The notes: a model not told the origin generated them from the sequence alone. A stretch of 64,000 bases of DNA from UBA2357 sp041678045 (GCA_041678045.1 JBAYOV010000010.1:11475-75474); one strand, 5' to 3'. Positions 34,002-44,700 are shown, numbered from the stretch's first letter. A program made the numbers and translations.

Positions 34002-35474
34002 TCAGTCGCGGGTGACGCGCAGCAACTCTTCCAGTGACGTGATGCCGTCGGCCAGATGGCGCAGGCCGTCGTCACGCAGGCTGCGCACGCCGTGCTGGCG
34101 TGCGTGGGCGCGCAGGCTGGCTTCGTCGGCGCCGTCGTGAATGAGGCGCGAGAGGGTGTCGTCGCTGATCATCAGCTCGTAAATGCCGCGCCGGCCGATG
34201 TGGCCGGTATGGCCGCAGGCCGGGCAGCCGCTGGCGCGGGACAGCTGCGCCGGGCAGTCGTCGCCGAGCAGGGCGCGTTCGCTCGTGCTGGCCGGGTGGG
34301 GACTGCGGCAGTCCGGGCACAGTTGGCGCACCAGCCGCTGGGCCAGCACGCCGCGCAGCGTGGAGGCGAGCAGGAAAGGCTCCACGCCCATGTCCACCAG
34401 TCGGGTGACCGCCGAGGCGGCATCGTTGGTGTGCAGCGTGGCCAGCACCAGGTGGCCGGTGAGGCTGGCCTGTACCGCGATCTGCGCGGTTTCGAGATCG
34501 CGGATTTCGCCGATCATGATCACGTCCGGGTCCTGGCGCAAGATGGCGCGCAGGGCCTTGGCAAAGGTCAGACCGATGCGGGGGCTGGCCTGGATCTGGC
34601 CGACGCCGGGCAGGTCGTATTCCACCGGGTCTTCCACCGTGACGATGTTCAGGCGCGCGGCATCCATGCTCTGCAGGGCGGAGTACAGGGTGGTGCTCTT
34701 GCCCGAGCCGGTGGGGCCGGTGACCAGCAGGATGCCGTGCGGCTGCGCGAGCAGGGAGGCAAAGCGGGCGCGCGTGTCGGCGGCCATGCCGAGGGTGTCC
34801 AGCCCGATGCGCGCGCCGGCCTTGTCGAGCAGGCGCAACACCAGCCGTTCGCCGTGGGTGGTGGGCAGGGTGGATACGCGTACATCGACCTGGCGTCCGG
34901 CCAGCCGCAGGCTGATGCGTCCGTCCTGGGGCAGGCGTTTTTCGGCAATGTCCAGGCTGGCCATGATCTTGATGCGCGAGGCCATTGCGGCGTGCAGGCC
35001 CCGGTGCGGCTGGGCGATGTCGCGCAGCACGCCGTCGCGGCGCAGGCGCACCACTGAATTGCGCTCGTAGGGCTCGATGTGGATGTCCGAGGCCCCTTCG
35101 CGGACCGCCTGGGTGAGCAGCGCGTTGATCATGCGGATGATCGGCGCGTCGTCCTGGCTTTCGAGCAGATCGGCGACCGCCGGAAGGTCGGTCATGAGCT
35201 GGGACAGGTCGATGTCCTGCCCCACGTCGGCCATCACTTCGGCCGTGGTGTTGTCGCCGCCGCTGTAGGCTTCGGCCAGGCGGGCATCGAACTCGGCCAG
35301 CGGCAGGCGCTGGATGTTCAGCGGGCAGCCGAGCAGGCGGCGCACTTCGGCCAGCGCGGCGGGGCTGGCGTCGTCGCGCAGCCAGAGCTCGGTGTGCGTG
35401 TCATGGCGGGTGCCCAGCAGCACGCCATGCGCTTTGGCGAAACCGTAGGGCAGGGGGGTGCTGCCAGCGCTCAT
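34002..35474 (-). CDS. gspE: Type II secretion system ATPase E
   Basis: This 490-residue AAA-type ATPase has Walker A GPTGSGKSTTLYSAL (about 250-260), Walker B-like DPDVIMIGEIRDLETA, the His box TGHLVLATLHTNDA and a zinc-binding CPDC...CPACGHTGHIGRRGIYE. The N1E domain has LMTDLPAVADLLESQDDAPIIRMINALLTQAVREGASDIHIEP. It powers pseudopilus extension from the cytoplasm. The ATG overlaps the gspD stop. Confidence 0.96.
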   Translation of the reverse strand: MSAGSTPLPYGFAKAHGVLLGTRHDTHTELWLRDDASPAALAEVRRLLGCPLNIQRLPLAEFDARLAEAYSGGDNTTAEVMADVGQDIDLSQLMTDLPAVADLLESQDDAPIIRMINALLTQAVREGASDIHIEPYERNSVVRLRRDGVLRDIAQPHRGLHAAMASRIKIMASLDIAEKRLPQDGRISLRLAGRQVDVRVSTLPTTHGERLVLRLLDKAGARIGLDTLGMAADTRARFASLLAQPHGILLVTGPTGSGKSTTLYSALQSMDAARLNIVTVEDPVEYDLPGVGQIQASPRIGLTFAKALRAILRQDPDVIMIGEIRDLETAQIAVQASLTGHLVLATLHTNDAASAVTRLVDMGVEPFLLASTLRGVLAQRLVRQLCPDCRSPHPASTSERALLGDDCPAQLSRASGCPACGHTGHIGRRGIYELMISDDTLSRLIHDGADEASLRAHARQHGVRSLRDDGLRHLADGITSLEELLRVTRD

Positions 35475-37645
35475 TGCACGATCCGGCCTTCGACGACCAG
35501 CGCGATGCGCGCATCTTCCACCGGTGCCGGAGCATCTGCGCGGTCCATCAGGTCGGCGGCTTCGAGCGGCCGTGCGCCCTGTGTGGCCGATGCGCCGATG
35601 GCAGCCGGCGGCAGGGTGGGGGCCGGAGGTTCGTTGCGCAGCATGGTGACCGAATCGACCACGTCGTGCTGCTGGCCGATCACATAGTCGTAGCGCGAGC
35701 GGGTGAGGTCGGTGTAGCTGTCCTGATCGCGCAGGATCACCGGGCGCAGGAACACCACCAGATTGGTCTTGCTGCGCTGGCGGTTGCGATAGCGGAACAG
35801 GTTGCCGGCCACCGGAATGTCGCCGAGCAGCGGCACTTTTTCCTCGCCGGAGGTGAAGCTGTCTTCCACCAGCCCGCCCAGTGCGATGATGGCGCCGTTG
35901 TCGACCAGCACGGTGGACTTGATCGAGCGGGTTTTGGTGGTGGGGCCACGGCTTTCATCCACGGTGGGGACTACCGAGGAGGCTTCCTGGTAGATGTCGA
36001 GCTTGATCGTGCCGCCTTCGGATATCTGCGGGCGAACTTCCAGGGTCAGGCCGACGTCGCGCCGCTCGATCGTCTGGAAGGGGTTTTCCGGGGTGGAGCC
36101 GCTGCCGGTGCTGGTGTATTGCCCGGTTACGAAGGGCAGGTTGCGGCCGACCACGATCTTGGCCTCTTCGTTGTCCAGCGTGACCAGCGTGGGGGTGGAC
36201 AGGATGTTGGTGCGGCTGTCCGACTCGAGGAAGCGGGCCAGCAGGCTGAGGTTGAAGATTTCCACCATTTCGCCGCCGATCGGCACCTTCACCGTGCCCT
36301 TGCCGATCATCAGGTTCATGCCCTTGCCCACCGAGGCGATGTTGGCGGCCGCACCGATGATGTTCTGGCCGTTGCCCCCGAAGTTGGTGCCGCCGAGCAA
36401 CTGGGTGCCGGCGTCGCCCAGGTTGGCGGTCTGCCACTGGATGCCGAATTCGGCCGCGCGGTCGGAGGAGACCTCGGCAATCAGCGCTTCGATGTACACC
36501 TGGGCGCGGCGGCGGTCGAGCTTGTCGATGACATGGCGCAGGTTGCGGTAGGTGGCCTCCGGGGCGACGATGATGAGCGCGTTGTTGACTGCGTCGGCCT
36601 GTACGATGCCGCTGGACTGGCCGGAGGATGTGCTGCCCGAGGCGCTGCCAAGGTTGGTGGCGCTGCGCCCGTCCTGCTGCATGCCGCTGCTGCTGCCAAG
36701 GCTGCCGGTGTTGCTGCCGCTGCCGCCCAGGCCGGTGGTGCCGAGGGAGGAGAGCGCCGAGTGGTCGCCGGACAGGGCGGCGTTGAGGGTTTGCGCAACC
36801 TTCACCGCTTCGGCGTTGCGCAGGTACACCACATGGATGTTGCCGCCCGCGCCGGGTTGGTCGAGCGAGGCGATGAGTTGGCGTACTGCGCGGATGCGCG
36901 CCGGATTTTCGGAGCGGATCAGCAGGCTGTTGGTGCGTGGTTCGGCAATCACCTGCACGCGCAGTCCATCGCCGCCGCCACCGGCTGCGGCCGGGCCGCC
37001 GCCTTCGTTCATCAGCCGGTTGATCGTGTCGGCCAGGTCCACCGCGATGGCATATTCCAGCTTCGCCACGGTGACATCGCCCTGCGGCACGTCGATGGAT
37101 TCGATGATGCGCGCGATCCGCGACAGGTTGTCGGCGTAGTCGGTGACCACCAGCACGTTGTTCGAGGGAAAGGCGGTGACTGTGTTGTTCGGCGAGACCA
37201 GCGGACGCACCACCGCGAGCATCTGCGCGGCCGACTCGTGACGCATCGGAAACACCTGGGTGATGAGCTTGTCGCCGCCCACCGTCTGTTCGCCACGCCC
37301 CACCGGCACGCCGTGCAGCTTGGCGTCGGCTTCGGGCACGATCTTGGTCACGCCCGGGCCTTCCACTGCGGTGTAGCCCTGCAGGCGCAGCGCGGAGAGC
37401 AGGATCTGGTAGGACAGGTCGCGCGACACCGGGGTGTTGGTGACGATGTTCAGCGTGCCCTTCACGCGTGGGTCGACCAGAAAGTTCTTGCCGGAGATTT
37501 TGCCGATGGCATCGATCACCGAGCCGATCTCGGCATTTGCAAAGTTCAGGGAGACGTTGTCATCGGCTCGCACCGGCAGGCTCAGGGCGGTGCTGGCAAG
37601 GGTCAGGACAAGGGCAAGGCGGCGGGCCAGGACGGATGCTTTCAT
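35471..37645 (-). CDS. gspD: Type II secretion system secretin D
   Basis: This 724-residue outer-membrane secretin has a signal peptide (LALVLTLASTALSLPVRA-DDN) and N0 domain VSLNFANAEIGSVIDAIGKISGKNFLVDPRVKG. N1-N3 domains include NVLVVTDYADNLSRIARIIESIDVPQ, and a long Gly/Ser-rich loop lies in N3 (about 300-345). The secretin core has VPIGGEMVEIFNLSLLARFLESDSRTNILSTPTLVTLDNEEAKIVVG and GGLVEDSF...VPLLGDIPVAGNLFR. It forms the exit channel. No pilotin gene is visible nearby. Confidence 0.96.
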   Translation of the reverse strand: MKASVLARRLALVLTLASTALSLPVRADDNVSLNFANAEIGSVIDAIGKISGKNFLVDPRVKGTLNIVTNTPVSRDLSYQILLSALRLQGYTAVEGPGVTKIVPEADAKLHGVPVGRGEQTVGGDKLITQVFPMRHESAAQMLAVVRPLVSPNNTVTAFPSNNVLVVTDYADNLSRIARIIESIDVPQGDVTVAKLEYAIAVDLADTINRLMNEGGGPAAAGGGGDGLRVQVIAEPRTNSLLIRSENPARIRAVRQLIASLDQPGAGGNIHVVYLRNAEAVKVAQTLNAALSGDHSALSSLGTTGLGGSGSNTGSLGSSSGMQQDGRSATNLGSASGSTSSGQSSGIVQADAVNNALIIVAPEATYRNLRHVIDKLDRRRAQVYIEALIAEVSSDRAAEFGIQWQTANLGDAGTQLLGGTNFGGNGQNIIGAAANIASVGKGMNLMIGKGTVKVPIGGEMVEIFNLSLLARFLESDSRTNILSTPTLVTLDNEEAKIVVGRNLPFVTGQYTSTGSGSTPENPFQTIERRDVGLTLEVRPQISEGGTIKLDIYQEASSVVPTVDESRGPTTKTRSIKSTVLVDNGAIIALGGLVEDSFTSGEEKVPLLGDIPVAGNLFRYRNRQRSKTNLVVFLRPVILRDQDSYTDLTRSRYDYVIGQQHDVVDSVTMLRNEPPAPTLPPAAIGASATQGARPLEAADLMDRADAPAPVEDARIALVVEGRIVQ

Positions 37646-37653
37646 GCGCGGGA

Positions 37654-38202
37654 TTATCTCAGATTCGCCGGAGCGGGCGCGGCGGGGTTGTAGCGCACTG
37701 CGCCAGGCATGGACGGTGTGCCGGCTGCAGCTCTCGCAGCGGCTGCGGCGTTGCGGTCCAGTGCGATGCGTTCGCGCAGGCCGTTGCGCTCGATCTCGAC
37801 ATGCTCGGGGTACAGGCCGGTAAGCACCACCCCTGGCGCCAGCGTTTCGCCGACCATGTAGGGGGCGACCGCCCCGCCGGAGGGTTTCAGCAGGGCGAAG
37901 CCAGGGGCGTTGCCGAAGCCGGTGGCCACGCCGATCAGGCTGAAGCCGGTGGCGGCGGCTGGGCTGCGGGGTGTGCCGGCTACGGTTGCCTCGCCGTTGC
38001 CGGCCATGGGCTGCTTGATGGCCAGGCGCTGGGCGGCCAGGCGCGGGTCGGAGACCGGTTGATAGGCGGCGGCCAGTGGCGCGGGCGCGGTGAGGCGGGT
38101 GATCAGCGAGGAGGCAATCCACGCAGCAAACACCACTGCACCTGTCCACAGCAGGGCGGTCAGGGCGCGGGCGGCACGGCCGGTGAGGCGACGCTGGATC
38201 AT
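37654..38202 (-). CDS. gspC: Type II secretion system protein C
   Basis: This 182-residue bitopic protein has an N-terminal helix (ALTALLWTGAVVFAAWIASSLI) and the homology region FSLIGVATGFGNAPGFALLKPSGGAVAPYMVGETLAPGVVLTGLYPEHVEIERNGLRERIAL. GspC connects the inner-membrane platform to the secretin. It lacks a clear C-terminal PDZ domain and ends in a Pro/Ala-rich tail, making it a short version. It is the first gene of the operon, 8 bp before gspD. Confidence 0.88.
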   Translation of the reverse strand: MIQRRLTGRAARALTALLWTGAVVFAAWIASSLITRLTAPAPLAAAYQPVSDPRLAAQRLAIKQPMAGNGEATVAGTPRSPAAATGFSLIGVATGFGNAPGFALLKPSGGAVAPYMVGETLAPGVVLTGLYPEHVEIERNGLRERIALDRNAAAAARAAAGTPSMPGAVRYNPAAPAPANLR

Positions 38203-38370
38203 GAATGCGGCTGGCTGGCGGGCGTGTTGGTATGGTGGTCGATGTTGCGATCCATAGTGTGGAGCGCAGTGCTGCTGTGCGGCAAGAAAGGGCGAATCTT
38301 ACTTCAGCTTGCGCCGGAACGGGGCTTGAATGTGCCTCTTTCGATGCAACATGCGCTGTTACGACGCATG

Positions 38371-38410
38371 CGGCCCGCATGGACGCCGTGTGCGGGTCGC
38401 ATGCGGGCCG
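38371..38410. terminator. Strong hairpin 1 downstream of the PhoX gene
   Basis: CGGCCCGCAT and ATGCGGGCCG are perfect 10-bp arms separated by 20 bp. The site lies 60 bp beyond the phoX stop codon on the minus strand, within the 267-bp gap before gspC. There is no T tract, so it would be a processing or anti-degradation structure rather than a classical intrinsic terminator. Confidence 0.4.
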
Positions 38411-38412
38411 CA

Positions 38413-38448
38413 GGCCGGCCGGCATGGCGCGGGGTGCGCCGGCCGGCC
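38413..38448. terminator. Strong hairpin 2 downstream of the PhoX gene
   Basis: GGCCGGCCGGC and GCCGGCCGGCC are perfect 11-bp all-GC arms with a 14-bp loop, starting 22 bp past the phoX stop on the minus strand. It is probably the 3' end structure of the phoX message and may insulate it from gspC. No T tract follows on either strand. Confidence 0.5.
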
Positions 38449-38469
38449 AAGTGCGAACGGGCGCGGCGC

Positions 38470-40443
38470 TCAGCTGCCGATCACGCCGCCATCGTTCTTG
38501 GTGATGACGACGGTGGCCGAGCGCGGCAGGGCGTTGCCCCCTTCCGGCCAGTGGCTGTCACCCCCTTCGCCGGGGTGCTGGATGTTGATGAACAGCGTGC
38601 GGCGGTCGGGGGTGAAGGTCAGACCGGTGACCTCGCACTCCTTCGGGCCGACGAAGAAGCGGCGGATCTCCTTGCTCGCCGGATCGGCGCACAACATCTG
38701 GTTGTTGCCCTGGCCTTCGTACTCGCCGGCGTTGCTGTAGTTGCCGTCGGTCTGTATCCACAGCCGGCCGTCGGGGTCGAAGCCCAGGCCGTCGGGGCTG
38801 TTGAAGGTGTTGTCCACGGTGACGTTGGCCGAGCCGGACTTCAGGTCGGCGCGGTCGGTGTATTTGATCGGGTTGCCGGCGAGCACGAAGATGTCCCACT
38901 CGAAGGTGGTGGCGGCCGGGTTGCCTCCGGCCTCGCGCCAGCGCACGATCTGGCCGTAGCGGTTGGACGGGCGCGGGTTGGCGTCGTCGGTGGTGCTGCG
39001 GCCGGAGTTGTTGGTCAGGGTGACATACACTTCGCCGGTGGTCGGATGCACCGTCACCCACTCGGGGCGGTCCATCGGGGTAGCCCCCACGGCGTCGGCG
39101 GCCAGACGGGCATTGATCAGCACTTCGGCCTGGTTGGCAAAGCGGCTGTCGGCGGCGAGCACCGGGTTGGCGGTCTTGTCGAGCAGCAGCCATTCGCCGT
39201 CGCCCATGAAATCGCCGCTTGCCGCACCGTCCTTGAACTTCGCTACATACAGGCGGCCGCTGTCGAGCAGCGCGCTGTTGTCGCCGCCTTCGACATAGGC
39301 ACGGTCGGAGACGAACTTGTACATGTAATCGTTGGCCTGGTCGTCGCCGGAATACACCACGATGCGCTTGTCGGCGGTCAGCGCATAAGCGGCGTTCTCG
39401 TGCTTGAAGCGACCCAGCGCGGTGCGCTTGCGCGGGGTGGCGTTCGGGGCGAACGGGTCGATCTCGACGATCCAGCCAAAGCGGTTGGACTCGTTGGGTT
39501 CCTTCACATAGTCGAAGCGCTCGACCACCTGCTCCCAGCCATAGCCGGTGGTGGTGCCGGACAGGCCATAGCGCTTCTGTGCGTCGTTGCGCTGGTCGCT
39601 GCCGGTGGTGGTGCCGAAGTAGTTGTTGAAGTTCTCTTCGCAGGTCAGGTAAGTGCCCCACGGTGTCCAGCCGTTGCCGCAGTTGTTGATGGTGCCCAGC
39701 ACCCGGGTGCCGCTGGGGTCGGCGCTGGTGCGCAGCAGTGCGTCGCCGGCGGCCGGGCCGGTCAGCTCCATCGGGGTCTGCGCGGTGATGCGGCGGTTGT
39801 AGGGCGAGTCGAGCACGATGTCCCACTGGCCTGCGGCATTGCGGCGAATGTGGATGACCGAGATGCCGTGGGCGTTCATCGCCTTTTCGGCGCGTTCCAG
39901 CGTCATCGGGCCGCTGTCATTGGCGCCGAACAGCCAGGTGTACAGCCCCACGCCCCGGGTGGTGGTGTATTCGTGGTTCATCACCAGCAGGCCTTCGCTG
40001 CTGCTGCCGCCGATCGGGAAATAGTGGATGCCGTCGTGGTTGTCGCCCACTTGACGGGCCTGGTCGGCGGCGCTGTCGCTGCCATCGCCCTTCCAGGTGG
40101 CGCCGGCGCCACTCGAAAACAGCGGCGTGCCCCAGGGGGCGAGCACCGTGGCGGTATAGCCTTCGGCCACGCTCACCGCGTCGGCGGTGGAGGTGGGGAT
40201 GGCACGAAAGCCCAGCAGGGAGGATGGCGGGGTGTCCGGCCCGGGAGCCGGCACCGGGCTGGAACTGCTGCCACCGCCACAGGCGGCCAGCGGACCGGCC
40301 AGGAAGGCGGCGGCCGACAGGCCCAGGCCGGATTTCAGGAAGCCGCGACGGTTCACTGCGCGCTCGACCACGTTCTGGAAGTGTTCGTTGCCGGACAGGT
40401 TGGTGGGCAGTTCGTCGGTGTCGATTTGCCAGGATTTGTGCAT
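38470..40443 (-). CDS. PhoX/DUF839 family phosphatase, Tat-exported, with lipobox
   Basis: This 657-residue protein starts MHKSWQIDTDE. It carries a twin-arginine motif (NRRGFLKSGLGLSAAAFLAG) followed directly by a lipobox (LAAC-GGGSSSS), so it may be a Tat-exported lipoprotein. The body matches PhoX: GLLVMNHEYTTTRG, NNCGNGWTPWGTYLTCEENFNNYF, RKRTALGRFKHENAAYALTADKRIVVYSGDD, DGLGFDPDGRLWIQTDG and GPKECEVTGLTFTPDRRTLFINIQHPGEGG. The acidic and Cys residues that hold the Fe/Ca cofactor of PhoX appear conserved. It would hydrolyse phosphoesters outside the cytoplasm. No Pho box was recognised upstream. Confidence 0.9.
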   Translation of the reverse strand: MHKSWQIDTDELPTNLSGNEHFQNVVERAVNRRGFLKSGLGLSAAAFLAGPLAACGGGSSSSPVPAPGPDTPPSSLLGFRAIPTSTADAVSVAEGYTATVLAPWGTPLFSSGAGATWKGDGSDSAADQARQVGDNHDGIHYFPIGGSSSEGLLVMNHEYTTTRGVGLYTWLFGANDSGPMTLERAEKAMNAHGISVIHIRRNAAGQWDIVLDSPYNRRITAQTPMELTGPAAGDALLRTSADPSGTRVLGTINNCGNGWTPWGTYLTCEENFNNYFGTTTGSDQRNDAQKRYGLSGTTTGYGWEQVVERFDYVKEPNESNRFGWIVEIDPFAPNATPRKRTALGRFKHENAAYALTADKRIVVYSGDDQANDYMYKFVSDRAYVEGGDNSALLDSGRLYVAKFKDGAASGDFMGDGEWLLLDKTANPVLAADSRFANQAEVLINARLAADAVGATPMDRPEWVTVHPTTGEVYVTLTNNSGRSTTDDANPRPSNRYGQIVRWREAGGNPAATTFEWDIFVLAGNPIKYTDRADLKSGSANVTVDNTFNSPDGLGFDPDGRLWIQTDGNYSNAGEYEGQGNNQMLCADPASKEIRRFFVGPKECEVTGLTFTPDRRTLFINIQHPGEGGDSHWPEGGNALPRSATVVITKNDGGVIGS

Positions 40444-40627
40444 CTGAGTGACTCCGCTTGTCAGGATGATTTGAGCGATCGGGGTGCAGGCGTGGCCCGG
40501 GCCGCTGTCTGCAAGCAGCGAAGTGTAGGGGGCTTGTGTTTCAGTTCCTTGACCGGTGGGCTGCAGCTTCGGGTCGCGGGTTGCCCTTATAATCCGGGGC
40601 TTTCCTGCCCAGTGGAGTCGATTTTTC

Positions 40628-41791
40628 ATGCGTTTCCTGCACACTGCCGACTGGCACCTGGGGCGTCTGTTCCACGGACGTTCCCTGCTTGAGGATCAGG
40701 CGCACCTGCTCAACCAGTTTGTCGAACTGGTGGGCAGCGAGCGGCCGGATGCGGTGCTCATCGCTGGCGATGTGTATGACCGGGCGGTGCCGCCAGCCGA
40801 GGCGGTGAATCTGCTTGACGACACCCTGTCGCGCATCGTGCTGGGCTTGCAGGTGCCGGTGGTGATGATTGCCGGCAATCATGACAGTGCCGACCGGCTG
40901 GGCTTCGGCGCTCGCCTGCTGGCGGCTGGCGGGCTGCACATTGCCGGCCGGCCGGGCGAGGCCGGCGAGGGGCTGCGGCTGCGCGATGCGTGGGGCGAGG
41001 TGTGCATTCAGGCGCTGCCCTATGCGGAGCCGGCGCTGGTGCGCGACCTGCTCGGACAGGCGGTGGCCGACCATGATGCAGCCATCGCGGCGATGCTCGG
41101 CTGGATGCGCGAGCGCGGGGGCTGGGGCGAGCGCAATGTGCTGGTGGCGCATGCCTTTGTGGCCGGGGGCACCGAGAGCGAATCCGAACGCCCCCTGTCG
41201 GTGGGGGGGAGCGGAGCCGTGCCGGTGTCGCATTTCGAGCGCTTCGATTATGTCGCACTCGGGCATCTGCACCGGGCGCAGCAGGTCGGCAGTGCGCGGG
41301 TGCAGTATGCGGGTTCGCTGATGAAGTATTCGCTGTCGGAGGCGGGCCACGCGAAAAGCGTGACGCGGGTGGAGCTGGGCGCGCCCGGCGCCGGCCTGCT
41401 GTCCTGCGAACGCCTGTCGCTGTCGCCCATGCGTGACCTGCGTTGCCTGCGCGGCACACTGGCCGGATTGGTGGAGGCGGGGCGTCAGGACGCCGCACGC
41501 GACGATTACGTGTTCGCACAACTCACCGATGACGGGGCTTTGCTGGAGCCGATGGCCCGTTTGCGCGAGGTGTATCCGAACATCCTCGGCTGCGAGCGCG
41601 AAGTGCTCGCACGCAGCGGGGCGGGCGGGGTGGCGGCGCTGCGCCGGCAGCTCGACATGCGCACCCTGTTCGGCGAATTTCATCGCGAGGTGGTGGGCGA
41701 GACGCTCGATGAGGCTGCGCTGCAGGCGCTCGATCAGGTGCTGGAGGCCATGGCGCAGGATGCACGCGAAGCGGGGAGGGCCGAGGCATGA
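40628..41791 (+). CDS. sbcD: Exonuclease SbcCD, nuclease subunit D
   Basis: This 387-residue Mre11-type metallophosphoesterase begins MRFLHTADWHLGRLFHGRSLLEDQ, with metal ligands Asp and His. PDAVLIAGDVYDRAVPP, VVMIAGNHDSADRLGF, LVAHAFVAGG and DYVALGHLHRAQQVG follow. With SbcC it cleaves hairpins and protein-blocked DNA ends. The stop codon overlaps the sbcC ATG by four bases. Confidence 0.95.
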   Translation: MRFLHTADWHLGRLFHGRSLLEDQAHLLNQFVELVGSERPDAVLIAGDVYDRAVPPAEAVNLLDDTLSRIVLGLQVPVVMIAGNHDSADRLGFGARLLAAGGLHIAGRPGEAGEGLRLRDAWGEVCIQALPYAEPALVRDLLGQAVADHDAAIAAMLGWMRERGGWGERNVLVAHAFVAGGTESESERPLSVGGSGAVPVSHFERFDYVALGHLHRAQQVGSARVQYAGSLMKYSLSEAGHAKSVTRVELGAPGAGLLSCERLSLSPMRDLRCLRGTLAGLVEAGRQDAARDDYVFAQLTDDGALLEPMARLREVYPNILGCEREVLARSGAGGVAALRRQLDMRTLFGEFHREVVGETLDEAALQALDQVLEAMAQDAREAGRAEA

Positions 41792-44700
41792 AACCCCTGT
41801 TGTTGACGATGCAGGCCTTCGGGCCGTTTGCCGGCGTGCAGCGTGTGGATTTTCGCCTGTTCGAGCGCAGCAACCTGTTCCTGATTCACGGCCCCACCGG
41901 CGCGGGCAAGACAACCCTGCTCGACGCCCTGTGCTTTGCGCTGTATGGCGAAACTTCCGGCGGTGAGCGCGATGCACGTGCCATGCGCAGCGACCATGCG
42001 GCGACCAGTCTGGTCACCGAGGTGACACTGGAATTCATGCTCGGCGCCGAACATTACCGCGTGCAGCGCACCCCGGCCCAGCGCCGGCAGCGGCGTCGGG
42101 GGGACGGGCTGACCGATGCAGCGGCCACCGCGCAACTGGATCGCCGCGAGGCCTCCGGCGCGTGGGTCAGCGTGGCCACGCAGCCCGGCCGGGTGACCCA
42201 GGAGGTGCAGCAGCGGCTGGGCTTTGACAGCGAGCAGTTTCGTCAGGTGATCGTGCTGCCGCAGGGGCGTTTCCGGGAGTTGCTGAGCGCCGGCTCGGAC
42301 AAGCGCGAGACGATCCTGCAGACCCTGTTCCGCACCGAAACCTGCCGGGTTCTGAGCGAACGGCTGAAGGTCGCCGCGAAGGCGCTGGAGACGGAGGCAC
42401 GCGACCTGCGCCTGCGCCGTGAAACCCTGTGCCGGCAGGCGGATGTAGCCGATGTGGAGGGCCTGCTGCAGCGCCGCGAGGCGGTGTCCGCCCAGGTGCT
42501 GGCCCTGCAGGCGCAGGAGGGCGCGCTGCGGGCTGCCGATCAGCATGCGGCCACCGCACTGCAGGCGGGGCGTCAGGCCCAGGCGCTGCTGGCCGAGCAG
42601 CGGGCCGCGACCGAGGCGGTGCACGCCCTGCAGGCCCGGCATGCGCTGATCGAAGCCGAACAGGTCCGTCTGCAGCAGGCGCGGCAGGCGGAGCGCATCC
42701 GCCCGCTGGATGTGGCGCGCAGCGAGGCCGAGCGGGCCCATGCCCAGGCGCAGAGGCGCCTTCAAAAGCTGGTGGATGAGGCCGCACAACTGATTCAGGC
42801 CCGCCAGCGTGCGGCCGATGCACTGGCCGAGGCCCTGGTACGGGTGCCGGAGCGTGAGGCACTCAGCCGCGAACTGACCGAACTGCAGGGGCGTGTCACG
42901 GCGGTGGCGCAGCTCGAAGCGGCCGGCCGCGAGCGCCAGCGCCTTGATGCGACCCTTGCGGAAGGCGAGCAGGCGCTCGCGCAGACCCTGCAGGCCATCG
43001 GGGACGCCGGGCAGGAAGTGAGCACGCTGCAAGACAGCTTGCGAGCGCACACCGAAGCCGCAGCACGACGGGAGAGCCTCGAACTGCGTCTGCAGGCGCT
43101 CCGGCGCGAACAGCAACGCCAGAGCCGGCAGGCCGAGGCCTTGGGCAGCCAGGCGCAGGCGCGCACGCGTCATGCGGCGGCGCTCGAAACCCTGCAGGCG
43201 GCGCACACTGCGCTTGCACACGAACAGCAGCAGGCAGAGGCGTTGGAGCGGGCGTGGATGAGCGGACAGGCAGCCCGGCTGGCGGCGGCGCTGCAGCCGG
43301 ACTGTCCCTGCCCGGTATGCGGCAGCGCCACCCATCCGGCACCGGCTCATGCAGGCGATGACGCTGCTGCACCGGCGCCGGACGAAGCCACCCTGCGCGC
43401 CCAGCGGGCACGGGTGCAGCAGGCCATGACGGCGCGCGACGCTGCGCAGCTTGCCGCCATGCAGGCCGCATCGGCGCTGCAGGTGGCCGACGCGGCACTG
43501 CTCGCGGTGCAGCAGGATGCGCCCGAGGTGCCGGTAGAGGCGGGTTCGGACGCACTGGCGGCCCTGCAGCAGGCCTTGCAGTCGGCCCGCGAAGCTGGAC
43601 AGTCCTGCGAGCGCGTGGCCGCGCGGCTGGAGGCGGCGAGCCAGCATCAGACGGCCCTGTCCGCGACGCGGGAACAGCAGGCGGCGCACTGCGAAACCAC
43701 GCGGCGGGCACTTGCCGTCGTGGCGCGCGAACTTGAGCTGCTGGGCAAGGACGTGCCCGAGGCCTTGCGGGCACCCGGAGCGCTGTCCGCCCGTATCGAC
43801 AGCCTGACTGCCCGGCGCGACCATCTGGATGCCGCGCTGGAGCAGGCACGGCGGGACGACCAGCACGCCGGTAACCGGCTGTCGGCCGCGCAGGCGGCAC
43901 AGGCGGCAGCACAGGACGAGCTTGGGCGAACGCAAGAGGGGTTCGGCCGCAGCCGCGATGCTTTTCTCCAGGCCCGCACGGACGCCGGTTTTGACGACGA
44001 GGCACACTGGCGGGCAGCGCTGCTTGCGCAGGAGGACATGGCGCGCCTGGAGCGCATCATCGGCCAGTACCAACGCGACTGTGCGGCCGCCGAGGACCGC
44101 TTGCAGCGTGCCACAGGCGCGGCCGAAGGGGTGACGCTCCCCGACCTGCCGGCGCTGGAACAACAGGCCACCGCAGCCCGGCAGGCGCTGGAGCAGGCGC
44201 TGGCGGGCCTGCGCGAGGCGCAGACGCGGCTGCAGGAGATCGGGCGGGCGCTCGATGCGCTGGACGAACTGACCCGGCGGGCCGGTGAGCTGGAGCGGCA
44301 GTATGCGGTGCTTGGACGGCTGGCCGAGGTGTCCGGCGGAGACAATCCGCTGCGCATGACCTTTCAGCGTTTCGTGCTTGCCACCTTGCTCGATGAGGTG
44401 CTGGAGGCGGCGTCGCTGCGCCTGTCCAGAATGAGCCGGAACCGCTATGAGCTGCAGCGCGTGCGTGGCGTCCGGGACTTGCGCAGTGCCGGCGGGCTGG
44501 AACTGGAGGTGTTCGACCATTACACCGGCAACGCACGTCCGGCCAGTACGCTGTCGGGCGGCGAGGGGTTTCTCGCCTCACTGTCGCTGGCGCTGGGGCT
44601 GGCCGATGTGGTGCAGTCGCGCGCGGGCGGCGTGCAGATGGAAACCCTGTTCATCGACGAGGGCTTTGGCACGCTGGACCCGGAGAGTCTGGATCATGCG

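Noticed and set aside
37468..40692. 1074-codon plus-strand frame opposite gspC/gspD and phoX
   Set aside because: It spans two genes and their intergenic hairpins, has no family motif, and mirrors codon bias of the minus-strand genes.
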